Shown: positions 19,201-26,890 of the stretch, in pieces
Numbering within the stretch: position 1 is the stretch's first letter
Layout of the letters: each line of letters opens with the position of its first letter
Assembly: GCF_021440085.1 (NCBI RefSeq)
Contig: NZ_JAKCPW010000012.1
Coordinates: 1-64,000, forward strand
Direction: 5' to 3'
Source: Dyadobacter sp. CY261
GTDB lineage: Bacteria; Bacteroidota; Bacteroidia; Cytophagales; Spirosomataceae
Length of the DNA stretch: 64,000 nt
Notes under the pieces: model-generated
Told to the model about the DNA's origin: nothing
The model's input: only the letters and a program-made list of their open reading frames with translations
Databases searched by the model: none
Translations under genes and position numbers: made by a program

Positions 19201-19797
19201 TTGCAGTACGGTAATGTCGGGATTGAGCTTGGAATGCACATAGGTTTCATCCCAGGTTTCAAAAGTTTTCCAGCCCTGCATCACCGGGTGGTCGGCCTTC
19301 ACGACCGGCGCGGTAAATGTGCCATACTTATGCGACAAAAACTGACCGCCTACCGCTTTGATGTACCAATCCGAATTCTGAAAACAGAATGATGCCGCAT
19401 GCAATGGAATAAGCGCTTTTCCACCTTCCACGAATGTCTTCAACGCAGTTTCCTGCGCAGGCGTGATCGTGTTATGGTTAGCATAAATCACCACGCCGTC
19501 ATAGCGGCTGAGGTTTTCCGTGTTCAATGCATTGGGGTCGGAAGTGTAGGTCAGGTTAATGCCTCTTTGGAACAATGGTAGCGAGAGCATCGGGAAGTAT
19601 TTCTCCGAGTAATGGTGTTTGCTGTCGTGCCCAAGGAAAAGGAGTTCGATGCGGTGGCCGTCGCCACGGCGGCCGTCGCTACGGCGGCCGTCGGTGCTTT
19701 CGGCGGATGCCGTCGGTGTTTTTAGGGCGACCTTTTTTCGTGCGCAACCCACGAAAAGCATTTGAAGAACGGCCAGTATGAGTAGTGTTTTTTTCAT
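16255..19797 (-). CDS. Multidomain lipoprotein: ThuA, dehydrogenase-type propeller, HEAT, cupredoxin
   Basis: The 1180-residue protein has a lipoprotein signal peptide (lipobox Cys at 18), a short 5-residue repeat region (34-49), a ThuA-like glutamine-amidotransferase-fold domain (about 50-255), a membrane-bound-dehydrogenase-type beta-propeller (about 300-660, FELKLFASEPDITKPIAMAW, with Ca-binding-like DTDGDGKAD and DSNGDDKAD loops), HEAT-like repeats (about 690-800), a further beta domain, and a C-terminal cupredoxin. The copper ligands of the last are visible as a His in MQHNLL, C1164, H1169 and M1173. It is probably periplasmic or surface-attached and acts on sugars or sugar acids with electron transfer through copper. 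No CxxCH haem motif is present. The start at 19797 fits the lipobox. Confidence 0.85.
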   Translation of the reverse strand: MKKTLLILAVLQMLFVGCARKKVALKTPTASAESTDGRRSDGRRGDGHRIELLFLGHDSKHHYSEKYFPMLSLPLFQRGINLTYTSDPNALNTENLSRYDGVVIYANHNTITPAQETALKTFVEGGKALIPLHAASFCFQNSDWYIKAVGGQFLSHKYGTFTAPVVKADHPVMQGWKTFETWDETYVHSKLNPDITVLQERVEGDHHEPWTWVRMQGKGRVFYTAYGHDERTWKQAAFQELVANGIMWAVDDDAKARLAKLNLPKPTFTDADVPNYEKRDPAPKFQQPLSPAESQKLTQVPVDFELKLFASEPDITKPIAMAWDERGRLFVAETQDYPNEVRDQDGIGKDRIKICEDTDGDGKADKFTVFADNLNIPTSIVFANGGIIVAQAPHFIFLKDSNGDDKADIRENIISGWGKSDTHAGPSNLKYGLDNKIWGVLGYAGFRGTNTGKQLNFSQGIYRFDNDGKNLEYIGRTSNNTWGLGFSEDFEVFISTANGNYSGHFAMPLEYVKRSVADGSGNTVYKLDSHYEMNYLTPALRQVDFHGGFTAAAGHNLYTARNFPKSYWNSTAFVCEPTGRLLYQALLKPKGAGFKEKNGFNLLASADEWFSPVHAEVGPDGAVWVADWYSFIIQHNPTPRGFENGKGNAYINPLRDNQHGRIYRVVWKNATNPSYPKLDKNDAASLVAGLKNDNMFWRTTAQRLIVESKNTSVIPELIKLMNDQSVDEIGLNSPAVHALWTLDGLDALNGSNEEAYHTLVRAIRHPAAGVRKTAVKLLPRNDKTLSALKWTNSLNDPDLKVRLATIQALTDLPASEEIGRMLYLAGQDSQNAADEYLAQAIFTGVIKHEAGFKATAAKLKDSTLTARIERGLIEETYMLNLWSPPIYPPDVSHKELRIKAIITKAQEDLSGVVASQGNRQNGYSLYMQDGKLHWLVRQDGKSYQVTSTRKLPDERFTAYATLSEGGKMTLAIEDETPVAGQATGLFHHPFNPDDIRLGRDLRDGNQVGEYGDNARLKGWLDIKSTLQLNQVIHDQAPKKVAVNPEAPVEVMKGKGTPVTVKLKVIEHEMKFDQKTFTVKPGQKVTVQFTNPDFMQHNLLIIKPGTLEKVGNAADLLAREANAIAMNYVPKMSEVLHATELVSPEGNATLVFIAPEKPGDYPFLCTVPGHWRIMNGIMKVQ
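19654..19698 (-). repeat. Three 15-bp tandem repeats inside the ThuA-fusion gene
   Basis: Three adjacent 15-base units (19654, 19669, 19684) each contain GACGGCC on the minus strand and encode the pentapeptide repeat STDGR, RSDGR, RGDGH. They lie just behind the lipoprotein anchor, where they would act as a polar tether. The core resembles the GAC-N4 heptamers elsewhere in the window. Confidence 0.85.
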
Positions 19798-19830
19798 AGA
19801 ATTTAAAGCTAAGGGCAAAAGGGTAACTGC

Positions 19831-19848
19831 AAGGCGGGAGGCCGCCTT
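19831..19848. other. Small hairpin between the S9 peptidase and ThuA-fusion genes
   Basis: A perfect 7-bp stem (AAGGCGG/CCGCCTT) with a 4-base loop sits in the 90-base gap. It has no T tail, so it could be an attenuator or a processing site rather than a terminator. Confidence 0.45.
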
Positions 19849-19887
19849 CTGACAAATGCAATCGTCAATTCAATATTCAGGCACGCT

Positions 19888-22212
19888 TCATCGCCCAAGC
19901 GCAGTTGGCTGAGCGGCGATCTGCCTGTTTCTGTTCGGAGGATTTACACCTAAAAGTTTTTGTACAAAAAAGTCGCGTTTCTTGCGGCGTCCATACGGCC
20001 CGCCGTCGCTATGGCCCATACCGGGCACCACCAGCAGGTCAAATTCCTTATTCGACTTGATCAATGCATCGGCCACGCGATAAGTGCTTTCCGGCGGTAC
20101 ATTGGTATCCACCTCGCCCACGATCAGGAGCAAATCGCCCTGTAAATTCGCCGCGTTGGTCACGTTCGACTGCTCGTCGTAATGCTTCTCGATGGGGTAA
20201 CCCATCCATTGCTCATTCCACCATTGCTTATCGACACGGTTGTCGTGGCAGCCGCATGCCGAAACCGCCGCGTCGTAAAAGCCCGGGTGGAAGAGCAACG
20301 CACCCAGTGAATTTTGTCCACCGGCAGAGGTTCCGTAAACGCCAACACGCGTCGAGTCCACCTGAGGATATTTTTCGGCCAATGCCTTCATCCACGCGAT
20401 CCGGTCGGGGAAGCCGGCGTCGGCCAGGTTTTTCCAGCATACGTCGTGGAATGCTTTGGAGCGGTTATAAGTACCCATGCCATCCATTTGCACCACAACA
20501 AAACCGAGCTCGGCCATGCTCTGCATCTCGCCGTAATGGCGGAACGCTTTCGGGACGAATGAATCTTGCGGACCCGCATAAATGTTTTCGATGATCGGAT
20601 ATTTCTTCTTCGGATCGAAGTTGCTGGGGCGGTACACGATGCCCCAGATGTCTGTCTTACCATCGCGGCCCTTGGCTTTGAAGATCTCGGGCAGTTTGAA
20701 ACCTAATGCGAGATAGGGAGAAAGGTCGGCGGTTTCGAGTTTCAGTACGAGCGAGGCATCAACTGTTTTCCGGAGCTCCGAAACCGGTGCTGTCGTCATA
20801 GTCGAGTAAGTGTCCACATAGTACGTTCTGTCGGGAGAGAATGTGAGCTGGTGCGTGGCTTTGGCGTGGTCGGTGAGTTTTACCAATCCTGTGCCATCGA
20901 ACTTAATGCGGTAGTAATGAATGTGATAGGGATCCTCATTGGCATTCATGCCGCTGGCTTTGAACCACACTTCACGTTTCTGGGTGTCGACGCTGTCGAT
21001 GTCGCGCACGACCCATTCGCCTTTGGTGATCTGGTTTTTGATTTTGCCGGTTTGCTCGTCGACCAGGTACATATGCCGCCAGCCATCCTTTTCTGAAACC
21101 CAGATGATCTCATGATTTTCAGGCTGGTAATGCGTGTAGATCATGTTCTGGTAAATGAAAGTCTCTGTTTTTTCATCGATGATATTTCGGGTGGCGCCGT
21201 TGGTGGCGTCCACTTCGATAACCCGGAACCGTTGGTGCCCGCGGTCTACTTTTTCATAGGTAAAATGCGTGGCATCGCCCTTCCGCCAGCGGATCACCGG
21301 GGCATTGAAGAAGTCGATCGCTTCGGACTGCACTTTGGCCGATTTGCCGCTCTCCACGTCGATCACCTGCATTTCGTAGCTTGTAAATTCATCTCCTGGC
21401 TGCGCATAACCCCGTGTTTTGACCTCGCCACGGGTCGTGTTCGGTAATGACGAGAAGATAATGCTCACCTGCCGTTCTTCACGACGGTCAATGCGGTAAC
21501 ACACCAGGTAACGGCCATCCGGCGACCAGCTGAGCTCGCCGTAAGGTTTCAGCGGGTTGCCGTCGTAGGTCAGTTGCTTACCGTCTTTGCTGTCTTTTTT
21601 ACTTAGATAAATATTTCCATTTCGGACGAAAGCCTTGGTCTGCTTATCAGGCGAAACGCTGTCGGCACGGAAGCGGCCCCAGCGGCTGAGCTGCTTTGTC
21701 CAGCCGATTTCTTTAGGTTTAGGGAGATCTGGTTTGGTAATTTTCTGTGCCGTGCCGGCTTGGGTGTCATAGGCAAACCATTTACCCTTGCTTTGCAGGA
21801 AAATGCTGCGTTTTTCAGCATCAAAATGGATGTCCTGCACCCAAAGTTTGGTCGCGGAAAAAGTGGAATCATACGCTTTGGACAATGCCGCCGCCACTTT
21901 CGCATTCTCAAAAGCCAGCGTTTTCTTCCCTTCTCCGGGTTTTACCACCCAATATTCGGTCAGACTATCCTTTAACACGTTCCGGTACCAAAACGACTGA
22001 CCGTCGGCGAGCCAGTTTGGTTGCACCTGTGCTTTCAGGACACTGCCTTTGGTCAGCGAGTCCATCAGCGTCATCCTTTTATAAGATGCGGCCAGCTCTG
22101 TGGGGTTAGGCTGGTAGGCTGGCAGCGACTTCTGCGCCAATGCCGATGCCCCGAGGCACATTGCCGTGAGTGCGTGGAAGTAGAATTGCTTGCTTGGGTT
22201 AGGGATTTTCAT
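19888..22212 (-). CDS. S9 prolyl oligopeptidase (dipeptidyl-peptidase IV-like)
   Basis: The 774-residue protein has a signal peptide (residues 1 to about 27, ending ASALAQ), an eight-bladed propeller of DPP-IV N-terminal type, and a C-terminal alpha/beta-hydrolase domain. The catalytic triad is complete: S629 in GTSAGG, D702 in GEVDTNVPPE and H734 in GMGHSDGG. It should cleave dipeptides or acyl groups from peptide N-termini in the periplasm. The start at 22212 gives the signal peptide; the longer frame to 22293 does not. It heads the leftward group S9, ThuA-fusion, SusC, SusD. Confidence 0.92.
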   Translation of the reverse strand: MKIPNPSKQFYFHALTAMCLGASALAQKSLPAYQPNPTELAASYKRMTLMDSLTKGSVLKAQVQPNWLADGQSFWYRNVLKDSLTEYWVVKPGEGKKTLAFENAKVAAALSKAYDSTFSATKLWVQDIHFDAEKRSIFLQSKGKWFAYDTQAGTAQKITKPDLPKPKEIGWTKQLSRWGRFRADSVSPDKQTKAFVRNGNIYLSKKDSKDGKQLTYDGNPLKPYGELSWSPDGRYLVCYRIDRREERQVSIIFSSLPNTTRGEVKTRGYAQPGDEFTSYEMQVIDVESGKSAKVQSEAIDFFNAPVIRWRKGDATHFTYEKVDRGHQRFRVIEVDATNGATRNIIDEKTETFIYQNMIYTHYQPENHEIIWVSEKDGWRHMYLVDEQTGKIKNQITKGEWVVRDIDSVDTQKREVWFKASGMNANEDPYHIHYYRIKFDGTGLVKLTDHAKATHQLTFSPDRTYYVDTYSTMTTAPVSELRKTVDASLVLKLETADLSPYLALGFKLPEIFKAKGRDGKTDIWGIVYRPSNFDPKKKYPIIENIYAGPQDSFVPKAFRHYGEMQSMAELGFVVVQMDGMGTYNRSKAFHDVCWKNLADAGFPDRIAWMKALAEKYPQVDSTRVGVYGTSAGGQNSLGALLFHPGFYDAAVSACGCHDNRVDKQWWNEQWMGYPIEKHYDEQSNVTNAANLQGDLLLIVGEVDTNVPPESTYRVADALIKSNKEFDLLVVPGMGHSDGGPYGRRKKRDFFVQKLLGVNPPNRNRQIAAQPTALGR

Positions 22213-22537
22213 AGCTATTTCAATGAATGTCAGGGCAATAAAATGCTTCCCGCCTATTGACAGGCAGTTGGCAATACGCTTTCGCGCGGTCATTTCCGGA
22301 TATTATCTATTTGTAAAATTAGCAGGTCGGAAAACCAAAAACTTGATGTGAATTAGCGGTTTTTTTACCGATATTAACTTATTTACCTCCGAAATTCCGC
22401 AAAACTGTGAATTTGGGTGATTTTATTTGGTTAATTACCAAAATGAGCGAATAATGGCTTGTTTGCGGTTGCGACGGGGCTATTTGGCTGAATTCCCGCG
22501 CTACATTAATATTGTAGTGCTAACAGACACCTTACAC
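22213..22537. other. Divergent intergenic region without recognised gene
   Basis: The 325 bases between the divergent S9 and small membrane-protein genes are AT-rich and must hold promoters for both. I do not see a convincing -33/-7 pair, an RNA gene or a repeat. An ATG-started frame at 22454 enters the membrane-protein gene but adds no hydrophobic or conserved sequence. Confidence 0.5.
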
Positions 22538-22804
22538 ATGAACACCGAATTTTTGCTGGAGACGATGGGATGGCTAGGGGTAGTGTCTTATGTGCTTGCC
22601 TACCTGTTGCTTACAATTGGAGTGTTGAAACCGAGCGGTTACCCTTTTCATATATTAAATATGATCGGCGCGGCCAGTCTGATCGTCTACTCCCTGGAAT
22701 ATGGCGACAAACCCAATGTAGCTGTGAATTTCATCTGGCTGATGATCGGCATCGGCGCGGTGGCCAGGCGGTTGATCCGCGGCCGGTCATCCGGCAATTT
22801 CTGA
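22538..22804 (+). CDS. Small CBU_0592-like membrane protein
   Basis: The 88-residue product is almost wholly hydrophobic, with three predicted membrane segments (about residues 7-25, 33-50 and 59-76) and a basic C-terminal tail RRLIRGRSSG. Its layout (WLGVVSYVLAYLLL, then HILNMIGAASLIVYS) resembles the small CBU_0592-type inner-membrane family, whose function is unknown. The ATG at 22538 starts directly before the first segment. Its 3' end overlaps the convergent TetR gene by 18 bases. Confidence 0.75.
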   Translation: MNTEFLLETMGWLGVVSYVLAYLLLTIGVLKPSGYPFHILNMIGAASLIVYSLEYGDKPNVAVNFIWLMIGIGAVARRLIRGRSSGNF

Positions 22805-23404
22805 CAGTTCCTTTAAGTGCAGGATGGATAATGCCTGCTGCCGGTATTTCGCCAGCCGCAGTTCGTATTCTTCTTTATCGGTTACGAGGCTGAGATAAAA
22901 ATAAGCGCCGTCAATGAGGACAAAAATGTTGTCGGCAGCCGTTTCGACGTCTTCAATATCGAGTACGCCGTCCTGGCGGCATTGGTCGATGTGGCCAATG
23001 AGCATTTCGCGGAGCGAATCCAGCAGCTTTTTATAAAGGTCCCTCACTTTTGGATCGTGGAATGCCATGGCGTAGCAGCCGTAAAACAGGCCGTCGTCGA
23101 AAAGGCTGTTCCATTTTTTGGAAAAAATATTCCCAATGATTTCGAGTAATGCCTTTCGCGAGTCCTTCGCATTGGTGGTGCCTACCTTATAAATAAGCTT
23201 GTATTTGTCGAGAATGTAATCGACGAGCCCGTAAACGAGGTCTTCACGAGTCTGGAAATAATGGATAATAAGGCTTGGGTTGATCTCCATCTTCGCGGCG
23301 ATCTTGGCGATGGAGGTATTTTCCAGGCCGTTCTTCTTGGCCAGGCCATAAAACACTTTAATGATTTCTTTTTTGCGGGCTTCTTTGAGGCTCTTTCTTC
23401 CCAT
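22787..23404 (-). CDS. TetR/AcrR-family transcriptional regulator
   Basis: The 205-residue protein has an N-terminal HTH (TSIAKIAAKMEINPSLIIHYF near residues 29-50) and a helical ligand-binding domain. The start is set at 23404 (MGRKSLKEARKKEIIKVF), typical for the family; the frame upstream is unrelated. The gene is divergent from the second SusC gene with 201 bases between starts, and a 20-base palindrome lies in that gap. It therefore probably represses itself, the SusC/SusD transporter, or both. Confidence 0.9.
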   Translation of the reverse strand: MGRKSLKEARKKEIIKVFYGLAKKNGLENTSIAKIAAKMEINPSLIIHYFQTREDLVYGLVDYILDKYKLIYKVGTTNAKDSRKALLEIIGNIFSKKWNSLFDDGLFYGCYAMAFHDPKVRDLYKKLLDSLREMLIGHIDQCRQDGVLDIEDVETAADNIFVLIDGAYFYLSLVTDKEEYELRLAKYRQQALSILHLKELSEIAG

Positions 23405-23481
23405 CGTCGGTTCGGGGTGTATCGGATCGGCAATATACGGATTTTTACGAAAACCGGAAGTTGGCAAACGCTGTAAAAATT

Positions 23482-23501
23482 AATTGAACATTCATTCAAT
23501 T
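23482..23501. promoter_or_regulatory. Candidate TetR operator
   Basis: A perfect inverted repeat AATTGAA-N6-TTCAATT lies between the divergent TetR and SusC genes, 78 bases before the TetR start and 105 before the SusC start. Its size suits a TetR dimer; the link is inference from position. Confidence 0.5.
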
Positions 23502-23605
23502 TATAATCACAATCAGGTAACTATTTTTTAATATTAGCGTAATTTTTGATTAGGACATTTGTATTCCCAAAACGCCCAAAATTTACTGAAACACAAATCT
23601 TAGTT

Positions 23606-26600
23606 ATGATGAAAAGTGTACCCAGACCTTCCAGTACCAGGCTGCTGCAACAAGCGTTGCTGGCCGTACTGCTGACCTGTGCATGGCTTGTGCCTGCAAC
23701 CGCGCAAACCGCGCGCGTAACCGGATCCGTGACCGACGGAAAAGATCTGCTCCCCGGTGTGAACGTCGTGATCAAAGGAACTCAGAAAGGAACCATCACC
23801 GACCAGAACGGTCAGTATAGCCTCGACGGCGTTTCGGGAAACGACATCCTCGTTTTCTCGTACATCGGCTACAAATCGCAGGAGGAATTTATAAAAGGCA
23901 GAAGTGAAATCTTCGTAACCCTGCAGGCCGACCTCGGTAACCTTGAAGAAGTGATCGTGATCGGCTATGGCGTGGAGAAAAAGGTGAATATCACCGGTGC
24001 TGTGGACCAGATCAGCGGCAAGCAGTTCGAGGCGCGCCCGGTTGCGAACGTGATGCAAGGCCTGCAAGGCGTGAGCCCAGGTTTGAACATCACTTACCAA
24101 AGCGGAACACCCGGAACTGTGCCCAATTTTAACATCCGTGGTTTTACTTCCATCAATGGCGGAGAGCCGCTTTTTGTGATCGACGGCATTGCGGCGGCCA
24201 ACAGCAACGATCTGCTCCGCCTCAACCCATCGGACATTGCCAGCTTTTCCGTCCTGCGCGACGCGGCTTCGGCGGCCATTTACGGTGCCCGTGCGGCGTT
24301 TGGTGTTGTTTTGATTACGACCAAACAAGGTGGACGTGGCAAGCAATCCATTACCTATAATAACTTCTTCTCCTGGGGCCAGCCAACAGTGCTGCCCAAG
24401 CCGGTGACGGACCCCTACATTTTTTCCCGCGTACTGGAAACTTCCACGGACAATACGCCCTGGGATTATGTCAATTATTCCGACGAATATTACGCCTGGG
24501 CAAAACAGCGCTCCGACGATCCGTCGGTGCCCGACACCCGGCTTGATCCGAGCGACCCTACCAAATGGGCCTACATGGGTAGCAACAACTGGTACGACTA
24601 CTTTTTCACCAAACGAAGCTTCTCGCAAAACCACAGCCTGGCATTCACGGGAAGTGCCAAAACGGCCAACGAGCGCACCGTGGGTTATTACATTTCTGCG
24701 GATTATAACCACGAAGGTGGTTTGAACAAACTGACGGACGACTACTGGAATCGCTATTCGTCGCGCGCAAGGCTGGATTTTTCACCTTTGAAATGGCTGA
24801 AACTGGATAACAACCTGTCAATTTACCGGACAGAGCGTGCATTGCCGACGGCCGACATTACCGACATCTACACGCTCAAACCCACACAGGTAGCAGTAAA
24901 CCCCGATGGCACCTGGGCCAATACCGACGCAGGCCGCCTCGCAGCGCGCCTTACCGATGGTGGTAATAAAAAGCAGGATATGTTCGGGTTCCAGAACATC
25001 TTCCGTGGGATTGTCACCGCATTGGATGGCGATTTGCAGGTGACCGGCTCCGCGAGCTTTAAGCGTGAACAATGGAATACCAAGCAGGACGTGCGTACGT
25101 ACCGCATCGGATTTGGCCCGAACGATGTGCGCGCACAGGGTGACGTAGGCGGTGTGTATGAAACCAACGCCACGCTGGACAACAATGTGCTGGATTTATT
25201 TGCAAACTATACCAAAACATTGGGGAATCACCGGATCAACCTTCTGGCAGGTTATAACCAGGAAAGTTACGGCTACAAAACCACCAAAGCGCAGAAGGTT
25301 GGCTTGATTTCGCCTTCGCTGCCTTACATTAACCTGACCAGTGGTAATTCATTTGCTTATGCTGCCGATAGCAGTTACGCAACCCGCAGCTTTTTCGGAC
25401 GTTTGAACTACACGTTCAATGACCGCTACATTATCGAAGCAAATGGCCGCTACGATGGCTCTTCACGTTTCCCGTCGAGCAACCGCTGGGGCTTCTTCCC
25501 GTCGGTATCCGGCGCCTGGATCGCGAGCTCGGAGTCGTTTGTGAAGGAAGCGTTGCCATTCATTCCGACCTTGAAACTACGTGCTTCCTATGGGGATCTT
25601 GGAAACCAGAATGTAGGTTATTACAGCTTTCGCCAATCCCTACCGGCTGATTTGTCCAATTATCTGATCGGCGGTAGTAAGCAAACTGTCATTACCCGAT
25701 CGCCGGCATTATACATCGACCCTTCAAACTACACATGGGAACGTGTTTCGACGCTCAACTTTGGTGCGGACCTTGGTGTGCTGAAAGATCATGTGACATT
25801 TGGATTCGACTACTATATCCGCAATACGAAGGACATGCTTACACCCGGGCAAGAGCTGCCTGGCGTACTTGGCACCACGGTACCCCGCCAGAATGCAGCC
25901 GACCTTCAAACAAAAGGGTGGGAGCTGACCGTAGGCTACAACGATTCTTATAACGTGGGCGGAAAGCCGTTATCACTGAGTGCAAAATTAATCGTTTCAG
26001 ATTCCCGCTCTCATATTACGAAGTTCAAGAACGATCAGGAATTATTCTCTGCCTCTTACCGTAAGGGACAAGAAATCGGCGAAATCTGGGGGCTTACCAA
26101 CGATGGTCTTTTCCAAAATGCAGACGAGATTGCCAAACTCGATGAAACCGACATTATTCCCTGGGGAGCATTGTCTATCGTGCCGGGCTGGCCGAAATAC
26201 AAAGACCTCGACGGCGATGGCCGGATTACGAAAGGCCTTACCAAAAAAGACCCGAAAGACCTCTCGGTTATCGGAAATACTACTCCGCGTTACCGCATTG
26301 GTTTCAACCTGAACGCCGACTGGAATGGTTTCGATTTCTCGGCAGTGTTGCAAGGCGTGCTCAAAGGCGATTATTACCCGCAGCATTACCTTTATTGGGG
26401 ACCATACCAGCAGCCTTATGGCAATGTGTATCCGTGGAACCTCGATTTCTACCGTGGCCAGGCCGACTCCGATCAGCAGCGTGCGAAGCATTCTCAATCG
26501 TACATTGCGGCCGGGCTGGCAGACGCCAATACCGATGCCAATTTCCCCGTGCTGCAATCGTGGCTGGCGGATAACAATTACGGATCCGGTCTGGACATTC

Positions 26601-26866
26601 CGCAAACCAAATATCTGCTAAGCGCTGCCTATCTGAGGGTCAAGAACCTGACGATCGGCTATTCGTTGCCGGCTGCATTTTTGCAAAAGCACAAGATCAG
26701 CCGCGTGCGTGTGTTCGCAAGCGGGGAAAACCTTTTTGAATTCTCAGAACTCAAAAAATACTTCGACCCGGAAGTAATCTCGAGCAGCAACACGTTTGAT
26801 AGCTCAAAAGGCTTTTCGTACCCGTTCCAGCGGAAGTTTGCATTCGGAGTGAATGTCGAGTTTTGA
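23606..26866 (+). CDS. SusC/RagA-family TonB-dependent transporter
   Basis: The 1086-residue outer-membrane transporter has a signal peptide (hydrophobic LLAVLLTCAWLVPATAQT), a CarboxypepD_reg-like domain (VTGSVTDGKDLLPGVNVV), the plug (VIVIGYGVEKKVNITGAV, then LFVIDGIAA) and a long barrel ending in FGVNVEF. The start is the first of two adjacent ATG codons at 23606 and 23609. It forms a pair with the SusD gene 24 bases downstream. The nearby GH110 and GH95 enzymes suggest an oligosaccharide substrate. Confidence 0.95.
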   Translation: MMKSVPRPSSTRLLQQALLAVLLTCAWLVPATAQTARVTGSVTDGKDLLPGVNVVIKGTQKGTITDQNGQYSLDGVSGNDILVFSYIGYKSQEEFIKGRSEIFVTLQADLGNLEEVIVIGYGVEKKVNITGAVDQISGKQFEARPVANVMQGLQGVSPGLNITYQSGTPGTVPNFNIRGFTSINGGEPLFVIDGIAAANSNDLLRLNPSDIASFSVLRDAASAAIYGARAAFGVVLITTKQGGRGKQSITYNNFFSWGQPTVLPKPVTDPYIFSRVLETSTDNTPWDYVNYSDEYYAWAKQRSDDPSVPDTRLDPSDPTKWAYMGSNNWYDYFFTKRSFSQNHSLAFTGSAKTANERTVGYYISADYNHEGGLNKLTDDYWNRYSSRARLDFSPLKWLKLDNNLSIYRTERALPTADITDIYTLKPTQVAVNPDGTWANTDAGRLAARLTDGGNKKQDMFGFQNIFRGIVTALDGDLQVTGSASFKREQWNTKQDVRTYRIGFGPNDVRAQGDVGGVYETNATLDNNVLDLFANYTKTLGNHRINLLAGYNQESYGYKTTKAQKVGLISPSLPYINLTSGNSFAYAADSSYATRSFFGRLNYTFNDRYIIEANGRYDGSSRFPSSNRWGFFPSVSGAWIASSESFVKEALPFIPTLKLRASYGDLGNQNVGYYSFRQSLPADLSNYLIGGSKQTVITRSPALYIDPSNYTWERVSTLNFGADLGVLKDHVTFGFDYYIRNTKDMLTPGQELPGVLGTTVPRQNAADLQTKGWELTVGYNDSYNVGGKPLSLSAKLIVSDSRSHITKFKNDQELFSASYRKGQEIGEIWGLTNDGLFQNADEIAKLDETDIIPWGALSIVPGWPKYKDLDGDGRITKGLTKKDPKDLSVIGNTTPRYRIGFNLNADWNGFDFSAVLQGVLKGDYYPQHYLYWGPYQQPYGNVYPWNLDFYRGQADSDQQRAKHSQSYIAAGLADANTDANFPVLQSWLADNNYGSGLDIPQTKYLLSAAYLRVKNLTIGYSLPAAFLQKHKISRVRVFASGENLFEFSELKKYFDPEVISSSNTFDSSKGFSYPFQRKFAFGVNVEF

Positions 26867-26890
26867 TTTCCAACACAATCAGCCTAAAAC

